DNA of 64,000 nt from Moringa oleifera (taxonomy: Eukaryota > Streptophyta > Magnoliopsida > Brassicales > Moringaceae). The notes beneath the pieces were generated by a model. The model had not been told where the DNA came from. It did not search any database and saw only the letters and a program-made list of their open reading frames with translations. The stretch is from assembly GCA_021397835.1 (NCBI GenBank), contig JAJFZO010000407.1:5890001-5954000 (forward strand). Direction: 5' to 3'. The translations under genes were made by a program, and so were the position numbers. Positions 11,251-25,162 of the stretch are shown piece after piece (position 1 is the stretch's first letter; every line of letters begins with the position of its first letter).

Positions 11251-14200
11251 TTAATTATTATTTACTATTATCAAAATAAAAAAAATAAATAAATGAATAT
11301 GATTTTTCGTGGTAAATTGGGTTTTACTGAATGAGGGGTAAAAAGCTTTTTGGGTTAAATTTTTTTTTCCGGTTTTGTAAAAATAAAAAAAATATGTGAA
11401 AAAAGGGTACGTGTAGGCATATAAGAACAACAAAATCCAGTGGATTGACAACACATTCACTGACTGTCTTATGATTTCAAGACCCCCGATTTGACGTTTG
11501 ACTTGTCTTTTCACTCCTCGCTCTCTCTTTCTCCTTTCTTCTCTCTCTTTCTCTGCAAATCTCATAATGATAATACATAGACACAATCTTGTACATCTCA
11601 GTTTTGCCACTTCTACACGTACCTATACCTTTCTTTCTCTCTCTCTCTCTCTCTCCGCTGTGAGTCTCTGTGTAATAAGAGATAAAAGAGAGAGAGAAAG
11701 AGACAGTGTGTGTCTGAGTCTGCGTCTGTGGGTGTGTGTATATTCACGGGGAAGAGGGACCCACCAACTCCATGGCATCCTAGGGTTTTGCCTCTTCTTC
11801 CCCCTTTTCTTTTGCTTTTCCAGTTTTCCTTTGTTCTTTCTGTTCGTATACCTTCTTCATGTTTCCACATCAGTCTCTTTCACTTCTCTCTTTCTCTCCT
11901 CTTTTGGGTCAAAGCAGAACTTTGGGTAATATTTTCTTGGGTATCACAATTCCTTCATACAGGTATTTATTCATAAAGTTAAATAAGACTGTATACCTAA
12001 AAATACAAATCCTTCTGAAAGTCTCTCTCTTGGTATTCAACGATTCATTCATGCCAAGAGCTTCTCTTCCGCATACCTACATACGCCACCCACAATTATT
12101 GCTATATTGACCCAACTAAGAGAGAGACAGTAAATGCCCTCCTGCAAATATAAACCAAAAAAGTGACTGTATAAAGCCATTTCTAAGTGTTCGTAGCATT
12201 TATGCCACTTCACTTACTCAAGCTACTGATGAAAACCCATGTACTAAATCATGAATTTTGTCTCTCACTAACTAGTACCAGATAATTCTGTGATTGGGTA
12301 TTGCTATTCTCATCGGCCACTTCAAATTATGTTCATTTGGTAATTATGTCATTAAGAGTACTATTTATTTAATAATTTCATTTAGAGGTAAAGAGGTCAA
12401 AGACACTATGCAAGTTTTGGAAGACACAAGCTAGTGAGTGAAAGTAACAGTGAAGAACTACCAATTAATTAAATATAATTTAAGGATGAGACATCAATGC
12501 ATGAAATATTGTTTTAATCTTTCTAATAAAAAACTAACTTAATCATACGACAGAATTAAAGTGGGACGGGCGTTCATGCTCCCTTAATAATTAAGTTTAA
12601 GACTTGAGAAGATTCCTGCAAAAGAGGGATTCCAGAGGAAACACAACAGTGCAAGATGCCATTTTAGGAAAGCCGATAACAAAATCCAATCACTTTGGCG
12701 CAAAACAACAGTTTTAATTAATATTATAACATATGATCAAGTTGGTACCAAGCATATGTTAATGTTCACCCATAAAGGCAGTGCAATATTTCTTCTTTCA
12801 ATATCCTTCCAGTAAGGTCTCCCACGGCCCCCACATTTGCATACTTTTTAATTAATATTTTTTTCATATAAAAGGGTTTATCCTCCAGCTTTTCATTGGA
12901 AACAAAATTATTGTAGTTTCTTCAAGACCCTAATTAATTAAAAAAGCTTTTCCTTTAGGGTTTTTAATTTTGATTGATTTCCCCTTATTATATAGTCACT
13001 TCCATGCTTCCTTTTTTTGTTTTCTGATTTGAGAAATAGAGAGTTATTTATTGATGGATGAAAAGGGCATGCATTGAGCGCTCTACCCAACCAACTTTAT
13101 GATGCATAATCATGTCTCCCTCTTTCTTTATTTTCTGTTTGTTTCTTGGAAGAAAAGGAAAGAAAATGTGTAACAGTGCAGTTTGCTTTGATCTTGCATA
13201 GCCGGAAACAGATGCATGGTTCGAGCTGAAAACAAGCACACACACTAGGCTACTACGAAAGCAGATTCAAGTTGCTGTGAGAGTGGGATATGTAAAAGCT
13301 CGATAGGGCATCACAAAAGGAGATGTCATCTGGTCCTTTTTGTCTGTCGAGGAGTCCTTTCAACCTTTGTTTTTCCTTTTAAGCTTTGCTTGGTGGCCAA
13401 AGATGAAAATGCAAGGGAAAAAAAAGGGGAAAAAAAAAAGGAAAGGTTGATTGACAAGTGTGAAAAACGATTATTCCGTTAACCTGTGTTTGATTAATTG
13501 AAGAAGAAAATACATAAGAAAACATTTTCTTCCTCCCATCACTTTTCACTGTATATTTGATTTCTTCCACTTTATATCTCTAGCTAGCTTTTACAAGTGT
13601 ATTGTACTTAGTGGACATAAGTGAAGCAACAATGTCACAGAAGGACGATTTGACACTAGAGGGAAGCTCATGTTTCTGATATTATTCCTTTTGGGAACAC
13701 TTGCAACTATTCCCTTAACATGGAAGTCCACATGCATGCCCGGAGGTTCACTGCATCCTGAGGCAACCTCCATGGTTAAAAGTTAATTAAAATTGACCAT
13801 TATGAGGAATCCAGTGACTAAATCGTCACCATTGGCACTCCATGGGGGGGAAAAAAAGGAGAAATGTAAAGAGAAGATGAAGGAAGCTTTAATAACATAA
13901 TCTGATAAGGTGGCAGAATATTGTTTGGCAGAAGAGAAACATTGACAGAATGGGTGTGTACCCTCAGTAACCAATATGATTGATGTAAGTCTTTGCTTAC
14001 AAGATGGGAAATTAAAGTAGGCATGCTTGAGACCAAACTCTCTTTTAATAATTCTTTAATTCGTACTTTTTAATTTCTTTACTTTGTTTACATTTCAATT
14101 GAATTTGGTGGCACCCCATAAGCCTAGAAATTTTGTAGATAGCCGCAACCACTCAAGATTTAAATTTCAAAGACCGAAGATTGTATAAATTCCAAGTTTG

Positions 14201-17200
14201 AACGCACGTGCATTGCTTTGAAATTCAAAGTCGCGTGGAAAATAATATAAGGAATCTTAATTCTTTGTATGAGTGATGAGGAAACTTGTATGCATGCGTG
14301 CAGCAAGTTAAGCTAGCTGGTTTTTGACACATTATGTGACTGATTCCTAAATATATAGTTTACTTGAGAGTGACGCACTATGATATTGATAGCTACCCAT
14401 TTGAACTCTTTGTATTCATTGTTGACTAATATTGCTTAAAAAGCTTAATTAAACAATGAATTAATTAAACTGTTTGCACTAACACACATTGGACTCGATT
14501 CGCATTACAAGTCAATTGAAGTTGCATGCACAACGGTAGAATAAATTAGGAGGACAAGCCATTCAATATAACGTGCATGATTCAATCAATCATAAAAGTT
14601 AGGCTAAATTTTTCTAAGTTAGGACCATTCAATGTATAACAACTTTTGCTTACTTCTTCATTAAATCATCAGTAGCTATCTCTATCACAGAATTATGCAT
14701 ATACCGAATCCGACGAACACACGCTAGAATTCAAAGTTCTCTGTGAGTAGAACTCCGTGGTTTGAAAGGTCAGCCTCTGCAAAATTATTGCACCAAATTC
14801 TTGCGGTACATTCTCCTTCAGAAATATGTGCATAAGCTGTCCGACTATATACACGATTTGATTGAGCGTTTTAGAATGATAGGATCAGCTTTGACTTTTG
14901 ACTTGGAAACTCTTAGGTGGAACCCAATTGAATTAATTTATGGGTCATCTCAATCTCTCTCTCTCTCTCTTGGCTTTTGTGTATTTTCAATCAAATTAAC
15001 TTTGATTTTTGGTGAGTTGGTATGATTAGAATTCCATATAAGGGAAGTGGGTGAGCATCAAATTAGGTTTTCGTGGATGTTGTAGGGTCAAAGCACCACA
15101 TTTGTAAGATAAGTGGTGGTGAAATGGGTAATGGAGTCAGCTCATGGCATTTTCCCATCCGTTAGGGGAATCCTCTCCTTAATGCACATTCCACCAATTA
15201 AGGCTCTCGATTGGTTTCCTCGACGACTCTCTCGTGGATGGTCGGCCAGTTTTTGACTTCTTTCCGGTGGTGACATACATTGATCGAAGAAACCTAAAGG
15301 TGACAAAACATTAAGATTTGACGAAATTTTGTTGGCCACATGAGAGCTCCATCCCTAGCTTATCTATAGATCGATCTCCATCTGTTTTTCATGTGGTCTT
15401 GGTGAATATCATTACGATTTGACATCTACAACCACCTTCTAACCACGCGACCTAATGCAACCAATGATCTCTTATTTCAACCAGTCATGTTACCATGTAC
15501 AAATATTTAATTCTTGTATATATTTATGTCTCTAAGGAATCAATATTAAATTAAGCCTGGATAATGTTAATTTACCATATGTTACAGGCACCCTTTGCTA
15601 ATCCCAAGATTATTATACAATACTATAAGTTTTTTTTTTGTTGCATATGTATAGGACAAAATGTTAGGAAAAAGAGGAGAAAATCTGCCAAGGAACAAAT
15701 CTATGATGTTTATACTACTAAAGGACAAATCTATAACAGGCTGAAGCAAATTTAATGATGCCCTGCTTTGATGCCCTAAGTTCATCGAGTTAGGAATATG
15801 ATCGCTTGAATTTTTTGAGGCACGTGCGTGACTTTGTATTGTGATCCCTGGATCCCCCAAAAAAGTTTAGGAAAAATCAGGCAGGAAACTGTAAACGGAA
15901 ATGAAAAAGATCGGAAAGGACATACTTTTATTTCCTTGTGATGTCTGAAGATGAAAAAATAGAGGAAAATAAAAAAGAACATAGGTGATATCTATTGATT
16001 CCTTGTTCTCTATATGGGTTGTGTTCAGTAAAATGTGACGAAGGACTTGAACAGTTGAAAGCTATATGCAAACTTGGACAAGAGGGTACTGCTTAATTCA
16101 CTGTTAATTTTCAATCTGTTGAACTGACTGTAAGACTAAAACAATGTATGGTGATCAAGTAGAGAGGTAATATTTCTCATGGGTTTGAATTAATCAAGGG
16201 TCCCATAGGGCACGAAAAATTTTTTTTGATAAACTTTAGTCATCATCAAAATGGGTGGATTTGTGGGTTCCACCGGTTAAATCATCTTGCTTGCCTGAGT
16301 TGACTATCTATGATTAAATGTCACAGTTGTGTGTGTTTACTACCTGAAATGAATCAAAAAGTTGAATCATTTGAACGAAGAATGTACAGCTATGGATTGC
16401 CATCCCGGCCACTTTTTTAGCAAATGTTTGATCATAGAAATGAACATAATTGATTAGGAGCGGACAAGTGGACTGAGAGATTGAATCCTCTAATTTGTGA
16501 CCAATTGAGATACGCAATAAGGTTTAGTATTTAGTACACTAATTCGATTGGCAGCCCCCATGCTTGAAATTAAGGGTAAGGTTCAATATCTTGAAGTATT
16601 GAAAAACTTTGGCAAAAAAGAGTTATGAATGGTTGAGTGACCCTGCAGGCCTTTAGGAGACCAATACCCACTTGTAGAAAAAGATAGGGGGGATCCTAGC
16701 AAAATCCACTTGCCTAAAACTCCTTTGACCTCCACTAATTAGGGCAACCATATCATCATGAGATGGGCAGACCATTCATTAATTTGAGTGGGCAAGAGTA
16801 TGTGGCTCTCCCCTTTCTCTCTCTCTCTCTCTCTCTGGTAAGCCAAATCCTTCCGCACAAAGGGTCCCATCTCGCTTTCTAGATAGACTGATGTGTTGTC
16901 TTCCAAGAAGACTCATCTTATTTGTAAACGCAATCTTTGTTTGAGGATGCCCAAAAACCATCATATTCCAGGGCCTGTTTGGCATAGTTTCCAAAACAAA
17001 TGTCTTTGGACCAGCAGGAACTGAGTTGATTAATTTCAGATGAAAGTAAAAAGAAAGTCTAAAAGGGTATTACAGTTCAACTATGGTAGCTGGTAGTGTC
17101 AAATTCATTTTGTTAATATACATATGTAGTACTTTAATTCTCAGTAACCAATCAGAAGGATTGGCATGGCATCGCTGCCATATAACTACTTAGGCACTTA

Positions 17201-20200
17201 TTAGGGCGAGCAGTACTGTTTGTCAATGATGCCAGGTAAAGTCTGATAAACTGTTTACTTTTATGTGAGATTTCTCTGAAAAATGTAATGAAAATCTTTG
17301 ATATCTGGCCTGATTGGAAAGGCTGTCCCCAACTTCTACAAAAGCGTAGCTTTCAAACCCTTTGCTTTTGCACCAATGCATTTAGTTAGATTTCGTATCA
17401 GACTCTCCCATTAAGTGCAGCAGCAGCTAGCATAGAGACTTTCAGTTATGGTGGAGGGACCTACGGAGGGAAACCCATCTCCTATAACCAGCAGCTTTTA
17501 ATTATTAAAGCAAACCCTAATCATGGTGTGTGTTCTTCTTTCTTGTGATCACATATCTGTGTCTTTGGTAGGTGTGTATAACGTTAAACGTCTGTGTCTC
17601 CTGTCAGCGTTTCCTTCAGGACACAACTCTCACAGAGAGAGAGAGAGAGAGTTTTTGGCACAGATGATCGTGTATAAATTATCGAAGAAGAAGAAGAGAT
17701 ACACATTTATGTAATGGGTATAATATTTAGTAAAAACCCAATCATTTATTCCATAAACCAAGGTGAATTCAACGGTGCACTAACGCTCTCATTGAAATCC
17801 TAATCAGCCATTTCTCGAATTCCCATAGCGAGTTGACTGGCGAATTTACACCAACCTCATGTTTTTTGTTGACCAAATTAGTGAAGATAAGGTTAGGTCT
17901 TCTCTTCCAATTAAAATGCCCTGGGAGTGGCCTCAGTCGTACCCATGAACCATTTTGTTTTAACACATGATAACAACAGGAGCCAAATTATGTATCTCTG
18001 GGGGCCTGCTGGGGCACGTGGGGAGTGGCAATAGCAGGAGGTGGAGTGGCAAAGGAGGGTAAATCCTGGTAGCCATTAATGCATATATACTTGGACACTG
18101 AAACATATACAGTAGATATACATGCATCCTTTCTTTCCCATAAGGCATACGTCGGTATACGAGTTGTTGCGAAGTGGGTTTTGTTTAATTTGGTGATTCC
18201 AAATGATTTGACAAGACAAGAATTTGCATGTGAGGGGATATGATGTAGACATGTGACCTGACCTTTCAAACACCGGCAACCCCACACAGACAGACACGGA
18301 GCAACAGAGACAGACAGATACAGACAGAGAGAGAGAGAGAAAGAGGTGTCTTAGCATATAACGGCTAAGAAAACCGTACGGGGTTGTAAGAACGGCCCCA
18401 TGGCGTTAAAGAGCTGATGAAGTCGACACGTGGAGGAAACCCATGATCCCTCAGTATCAGTCTGTCACTCTCTCCCTCTCCTCTAGTTCCACGGGCTTTT
18501 GTTTTTGCTTGAAGTTTCACTGTTACGGCTGATACACATCTGGTTTCGATCATGGGAAAGCATGGCAGGCATTTGTGTGTTTATGTGGGTAATCCTGCAC
18601 TGACTCCCACGTGCCAACTATTACCCATCTGACACAAACACACACGCTCTCTGCTTTCTCTCATCTTTCTTTGCAGTCATGGGACTCTTCATTAACAGGG
18701 AAAGAGAGAGAGAGAGAGATCACATGTCACTCCCATCAAGTCTCTCTCATTCCTTTTGCCTTTTGCTCTTGAACGGGTCTCATTGATCCATCTTTCTCTC
18801 TCTGTCTTTTCTCCCTCAGAGACGCCTGTAACCTTCTGTGCGGCCTTCACAGTTAAATCCAACAGTGCTAACTAGAGTTAAGGCTCTGACCCCCATTGAC
18901 CAATGGACATCCATGTCAGCTTCTCTCCGTTTTCTTGTCATTTCAGACTCACTGTTCATCGCATCCTTTCATCACAATTACTAAAATTCCAAATGGATTT
19001 TCTTTCTAAATCTCAGAAAATAATTTTTATAATAATCAAAACATTGAAATTGAAAAATCCAACAAACAGATGAAGAACTCATCTTTCTCATAATCATAAA
19101 GTGAACGATTTAAAAGATTTTGAACGTTGGACTTATAATTTGCAAACCTACATGTAATGTTTATCATCAACAGGTTAAACTTCTCTAAATTAATTGTCTC
19201 ATATTAACATTATAAATGCTTAAAGCATAGCTATGGTTATGGGAAATCTTGAGACACAATGGGAAATCGAGGATGGACCTCTATTGCCTAACTTTAGGGG
19301 GTATGGATTCTCAATTGTGTATGTAATATTTTGATGAAATCAAACGTTGCTTTTGCTAAGCACAAAGTACTTTTATTATGTCTGAAAATGGAAGTTAAGA
19401 CATCAGTCTCTTTATCTTTTTGTTTTAATTACTTTCTTGTTAGAGGAGAGACAAGACAAAAAGGTTTGCAAAATTAGCAAGTGGAAGATGAGCACATGGA
19501 TCTATCTCTCAAAAGAGTTTCCCACACCCTTTTCACATATCTTTCTTTTATGCAAATACAATAAGCTTTTCTTAATCATAATCTTGATGATCCAGCTAAA
19601 CACAAATTAGTATTATTGGAGAGAGAGAGAGAGAGAAAAAAAGGTGACATTAATGTTTTTTTAAGGTTAAGAGCTATAGATGATTGGACTGCATGCCCAT
19701 AAATCAAAGTAAAATGAAAACTACAGGAAATAATGGGTATTTTCTTATGTCACATCTTCTTAACTTTAATTTAATTGATCAACATCGAAACTTTATGCCA
19801 TTAATTATGAATTAGATAAAGTGAATTATGTTAATTAATTTAATTCTTTTGTCATTTATAGAGATCAATGAGACTCATTTTCTAGGCAAGATTTTGAATT
19901 TTCTATGGAGTACTAATTAATTAATCTTTTTAATTAGTTGATCCATGTAGAGAGTAATGATGGAAAAAAGAAATAATCGTAAATCTTGTCATGTGTCATT
20001 ATATTTTTATTATTTTAGAGAATTCAATTGCTATCAACAAATCATAACCATGTCGCTAATTTATGTCATTTATGGAACAAATTACTCATCGGAATCTTTA
20101 GTTTCCATTTCTCTCTTTTCATTGGCAAAAATCAAGCTAATGCTCCACCATTGTCACAATCTTAAGGACTGACGGAGTAGACTGGCAATTAACATTCAAT

Positions 20201-21387
20201 TAGCTAATGAGAAATCATTAAGAAAATTGATTTAGGAATAACAGCGCAACTACTCAGAGTGGATTAAGATTTTCACGATGAGATTAGCATCCAATGAGAA
20301 ATTTAACTTTCTCTCATCCTTGTTTTGGGATAAATATAAGAGATGGATGATCATCTATAATTAACTTGCCATCGCTTTCACCTTTTTTCTTGCTTTTTTC
20401 TGATTGGACTGCTAATTATCAATCGACCAAACAAAATGAAAGTGTCATAGCTGTTTATAAATGAAGATTTGGATATTATAAAGTCTTCCCACTATGCTTA
20501 ATCTTATGATTAACTCAATAAGTATATAATGGGATTATATCTGTCTTCATCACAGCTTACCCACTCAATTTCTTTCCTCTTTATTCTTTTAGGTCATACT
20601 TTAGACCTTAACGGGAGGAAATTATAACCATTTATATAATATAATAAGAAGAACATAATATTAATTTTTTTAAAAAATCAACTGTTTATTGTGTTAAATT
20701 ATTACATGTAAATATTTATTTAAAAATTCAATATAATTTAAATCAAGGACTGGAAGAGAGTTGTTTCTTGAAGAAGGAAGTATGAATAAATGGTGGGTTG
20801 GGATTGTTTAGTGTGGAAGTGGAAGCAAAGCAGACAAGCGTGGAATTGTCTTGTCAAATCAGTGCCAAGTATGAGTGGACTTTCTTTTTACAAATTCAAG
20901 GCCTTGTTCTCTTCATTGTGCTGCTGCTTCTTCTTCTTCCTTCTTGTTGTTGTTCGTCACTGTCTCTTTTGCCTAGTTAATGACATCTTTTGCCTAGTTA
21001 CCCAAGTGGGCTTTTACAGGGCTCAACTTCATTGTGTCCCCTGTTATGGATGATTGATCAAGGTCCATAGCAACTTCTCACATCTGGGTCCATGGGCCTT
21101 TCTTTCTTTCATTCCTACCAAACAAGAAACTTCCATCATTTTCTCCCCTACCAAGCATAGTCTGCTGAATTCTGCCGCCCTCACCAGGAGGCAGGCTCTT
21201 CACAGAAAAGATTGATGTAAAGTGATGCTATTACAAAGCTCTGAGACCACAATTAGTCTATCAAGAGGCTCAACCAAAGATGTCATTAACCAACTTTGAT
21301 GCCATACATATATATATACACACACATCTTTTACGAGCTTCTTGCGAAGCCCTCACTCAATGTGAACACTATCACCTCTTCGTGCTT

Positions 21388-24354
21388 CTACGATTTAGAA
21401 TTTACTACTGAATTGGATGTCTCGTTCTTGGCAAGTTGTGATTCCAAAAACAGCTCAGACGAGGTTTTCCAGAGTTCCTCTGCAAGTTTAGTGTTGCCGG
21501 AAAGTTTTGAGGAGTTGATAGTCCTGCCATTTCCACCAAAAAAGTACACTCCAGATGTATCCTGAAATGAATAACTGATCAGCCGAGTATTCAACAGGTT
21601 AACTTAAATTGTCAGATAATACTAACAACTCCTGTTCTATGTTAACAACGACCTGGGAACTGCAGAGAAGGAGTCATAAACATGCCCAGAACTTCGATTG
21701 AGAAAATAACTTACAGGAGGGGCAAGGGCAGCATCAAGAATAGAGCTGATGCCGTCTTCAGGAGACTGCAAAAGGCCCAGAACCATCAAAAACATAAATG
21801 CAACAAGGGGAAGAAAGGAAGGAATTTCTCGCATGATGTTTGTTTTCACTACTCCAGGATCTGCAGCACTGCAGAAACGAACATTTCTAGTTGGATTCAT
21901 TATTCTACGGAAGCAGCAGAATAGCTGGAATTGTATATAAGTTAAAGGAAAAAAGGATTCCCGTTAAGGAAATTTCAAATATAAAAAAGGTGCCAGTGGT
22001 ATCAAAAATGGCAGCATCGAGCAATACAACATAACCAACACCAAAGCAGAGCAAGTATTTGAACACATACACAACAGAGACGTGATGAGATTCATCCATC
22101 AAACGAAGTTGCCGATGAAGCTCACATGAGAAGAGAAGAATGCAAACTATCAAGAGAAGGCAATATACTATGGTTAGCATTGTGATAGAATATAATCTGA
22201 GTAGCTAGGTGGTATCAATTGCTTACATTTTGAATACTCGTAGACATGAGCAAATGGATATTGCTTTGATCTCAACAAGTACTTCCCAGCAACAGTTTCC
22301 TTGTCAAACTTCGCATCAAATACTTGAAAAAAGACAAGGTGAAAAAAAAAAAACTCAGCTAATACAATTACATCGATCGTACTAATAAGACTCCACAAAA
22401 TGTTTGGAAGGCCTAAAATTGCAATTCAGCTAGATAAAAATATTGAAAACCATTACCATAAAGAGAAAAAGATTAAAGCAGTATATATAAGCGATATAGT
22501 GGGAATGCAGAAAAGATTTCTATTCACCAAGATCAGTATTTAAATTTTCCTTAGTTTTCCTTTCCAAATGCTCTTTTTCAAAGATCATACTAGCAGGCAT
22601 ATTTCATGTCTGATATAAGAAGAGAAATATCAGATCCTTCACTCTAAAGGAAGAAGGTAAGTTTTATATAGAAGCAAAGTGTACAAATTTATCAATATAC
22701 TTACCACTTCGATGAGTAAAGGATGTAACATTCACGATCCGGGAAGGAACAGGACTGCTTTTGAGAAGTGGTAACAGAAGTTTGGTCAGGGAGAATGGAC
22801 CGATGTAATTCGTAGCAATCATTCTGAAAGGACACTAGCAAACTTATCAGCAAAAACCAATGATCCTTCAAGCCAGCAGGGGACTGAATGCAGTAACAAG
22901 ATCTTCAAGTCCTGAACTATTAAAACGATCACAATTTTGTTCGCTTATTTACAAAATAAATGTGAATTCTTCCGTACTGTACCAAGCAATTACACAAGTC
23001 TAGTCACATATGGCATGCATATTTGGTAAATTAGCACAAGATTATTATCACGACCTACTGTTACTTTTGAATTGAAATCCAGCTTCCATCCAAGTTAATG
23101 ACAAGTGAAAGTAACGACTGATCATAGAATTCAGCTATTAGTTGATGAGATGTTGGAAATAAATAGAAGGTGAAAAGAAAAAAGGAGATAGTTACTGATC
23201 ATAGCCTTCATCTGTGAGTCGACTTGATGTTGCCAGTATCCCAGCATTGTTAATCAAGAGTTGGATTGAAGAATGCAGATCTGAATCACGAAGCCACTGT
23301 TCAAGAGAATTCTTAAACTTCAAGATTGATTGGAAAGATGACATGTCAACTTGTAAGGCTTTAACATGCGCATCCTTATTCTGGTTCTTGATCTCTGTCA
23401 CAGTCTGCCATGCAAAGAATAAAACCAAATTTAAACCAGATCCAAAGTGGATGTCAACAAATGTAAATTTTATAAGACAAGCTATACCTTTGATAACAAA
23501 TGATTCGACCGTCCAGCTGCAAAAGAATATAAATTTTCAGTTATACATACTTAGCACACTGTGTAAAATAAAGGTAGGAAACTACTTTCTGTATGATAAC
23601 GGAAACAACCATGACTTAGACGTCCATTGATCATGTCAAACTCTGGAAAGAAGAACAGTCATCTCTAATCAAATAAGGAATATTGAACTAGTAATGATTG
23701 CTAACCAGACTTAAACTATGACCTTTTTTTTTTCTTTCTGATGTGTGCTTCAAAAATTAAACAATGGAGTTCCTGTTGTGGCTTACTGCAGTTGATTAAT
23801 TTATCAGATCGTACTTGAGAAACCTCACAAAGGAACCTAATGGTTTTATCTTACAATCTTGCCAGAAACATCATTATGTCTTCATCTAACCCAATTGAAA
23901 ATTTAACAAGAAAACAATGCAGATTAGGGGAAATAAGATAGCAAAGTACCAAGAACAACATAAAAACCTTTCCTTGAAAGAGCAAATGCAGCAGCGGTAC
24001 CCAGACCAGATGTAGCCTAAAACAATGAACCAGGAGGGAGAGAAAGAGAAGTAATAAGTTCATATTTCAGTTTCCTTTTATGTAATAATATCTATATATA
24101 TTTAAGTATTCCAAATTATTTCAAGGGAACCAAATATGGCTTACACCAGTTATGACACAAACAGGTCTGCCGGACTCGGTTGGTGGAGGAAGGCAGCTAC
24201 CATAGGAGCCTGATCTTGCGGCGAAGAGCTTGCCTGTGAGCAACTGCAAGTAAGAGACGAGGAGAGAGAGGGTCCAAAACACTCCCATTCTCCAGAATTC
24301 CCCCGAACAAGCAAAACGCAGAGCCTCCCACAACTCCTTCATTACCACCATCAT
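21388..24354 (-). CDS. Membrane-anchored short-chain dehydrogenase/reductase, nine exons
   Basis: NAD(P)-dependent SDR of unknown substrate, closest in memory to Arabidopsis At5g04070. Exons: 24145-24354, 23950-24016, 23488-23516, 23196-23404, 22705-22823, 22227-22322, 22071-22146, 21715-21868, 21388-21561. All introns are GT-AG, phases match throughout, and the product is 377 residues. A hydrophobic anchor lies at about 21-41, the nucleotide-binding TGATSGLG at 69-76, NNAG at 154-157, and the active-site Ser206 and Tyr239-x-x-x-Lys243 (YEYSK) are present, so the enzyme looks intact. Exon 3 is only 29 nt. Start choice is uncertain: Met codons at 24354, 24351 and 24342 are all possible, and an open frame reaches 24444. 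A decayed Copia element lies just upstream. Confidence 0.92.
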
Positions 24355-24691
24355 CTTGCTTGCAATCTGGTAACAAGTAATATATTTGGATCTCGGCAAA
24401 GACCAATAACACTTTAGGGGGGAAAAGAAAAGGAAAACTAGCACTGAATTCGACTGCGGAAAACAGATTGCGGGACAAACCAGGAGGGAGGGGGGGACTC
24501 AAGCCACACAATACACAGAAAAAAAAAATAGAAAACAATCACCATGGAAAAGTGTTTTCCAAGGGATGGTTGCCCACTTTCCTTAAGTAGTTACCAAGAC
24601 ACTCTCATCAGATGAAACATCACAAAGTTGCAGTGAATCAACAACCATTTTTATTGTTATTTTTAAACTTTACTATCCTTAGAGAAGATCA

Positions 24692-24757
24692 TCTTGCTTG
24701 TGTGTACGAGAAAAAAAGAGTGTGTCTTGCTTGTGTGTACGAGAGAGAAAGAGTGTG
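24692..24757. repeat. Tandem 33-bp repeat, two copies
   Basis: Units 24692-24724 and 24725-24757 begin TCTTGCTTGTGTGTACGAGA and differ at a few A/G positions in the purine part. They lie upstream of the dehydrogenase start codon, between it and the Copia remnant. Confidence 0.85.
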
Positions 24758-24928
24758 CCTGACGGAGTGGCTGCGCAGGAGTTACCATGGAGGAACAAGC
24801 AATAGAACTCACAGGAGGCGAAGTGGACAACAGTCCGATGCGCCAATTACCTTTCGGGAATGGACCAGCAGGAACCTCCAGAAGCCTAATCAGACAGTTT
24901 TTTTGATGCGGAGTTATTGGGTTTTTGA

Positions 24929-25162
24929 GATGAGAGGAAAAACAAGAGATAATTCTTAAATTTTGAAATAATTAAAATTATTTTATTATAACAATAAAAA
25001 TACTATTTATCAAAAATAAATATTTAAAATTTAAAATTATTTTTATTTCAATTTTTTAAAATTTAAAATTTAAATTTAAATTCAAAAAATTATTTTTATC
25101 TAATTATTTGATAAAGTAGAAAAATAAGTCTTCTATGTAGCAAATAAGGTATCTTGTTAATA
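24929..25162 (-). repeat. 3' LTR-like end of the Copia remnant
   Basis: Shares AACAAGATA..TTATTTGCTA, TTTATCAA, ATAAAAATAATTTTTT and TTATTTCAA..TTTAA blocks, in the same order, with the copy at 26936-27232. It is shorter and lacks the middle TATA segment. Boundaries are estimated from where the similarity fades. Confidence 0.6.

Larger units (their letters stand above)
8835..21200. other. About 12 kb gene desert upstream of BOP
   Basis: No supportable gene was found. Open frames here are short and mostly ride on CT/GA tracts (11.2, 11.5-11.9, 16.8, 17.6, 18.3, 18.7 and 19.6 kb). Two stretches look leader- or promoter-like because they are CT-rich with higher GC: about 11460-11950, and about 18300-18950, which also holds several ACGT-core elements. 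Known miRNAs (156, 159, 160, 164, 166, 167, 171, 172, 319, 390, 396 and others) were looked for by eye and none was seen. Regulatory DNA for BOP or a non-coding transcript is possible. Confidence 0.5.

Noticed and set aside
11009..12110. Several overlapping open frames at 11.0-12.1 kb on both strands
   Set aside because: All are carried by CT/GA and poly-T tracts, are low-complexity (Ser/Leu/Phe runs) and overlap each other in different frames.
17960..18553. Minus-strand frames around 18.0-18.5 kb
   Set aside because: They depend on GA/CT-derived Ser/Leu/Val/Cys runs, have no homology and overlap each other.
8835..21200. Known microRNA precursors in the gene desert
   Set aside because: Mature sequences of about twenty conserved plant miRNAs were looked for by eye on both strands and none matched; near matches (for example to miR172 at about 19580) lacked several positions.
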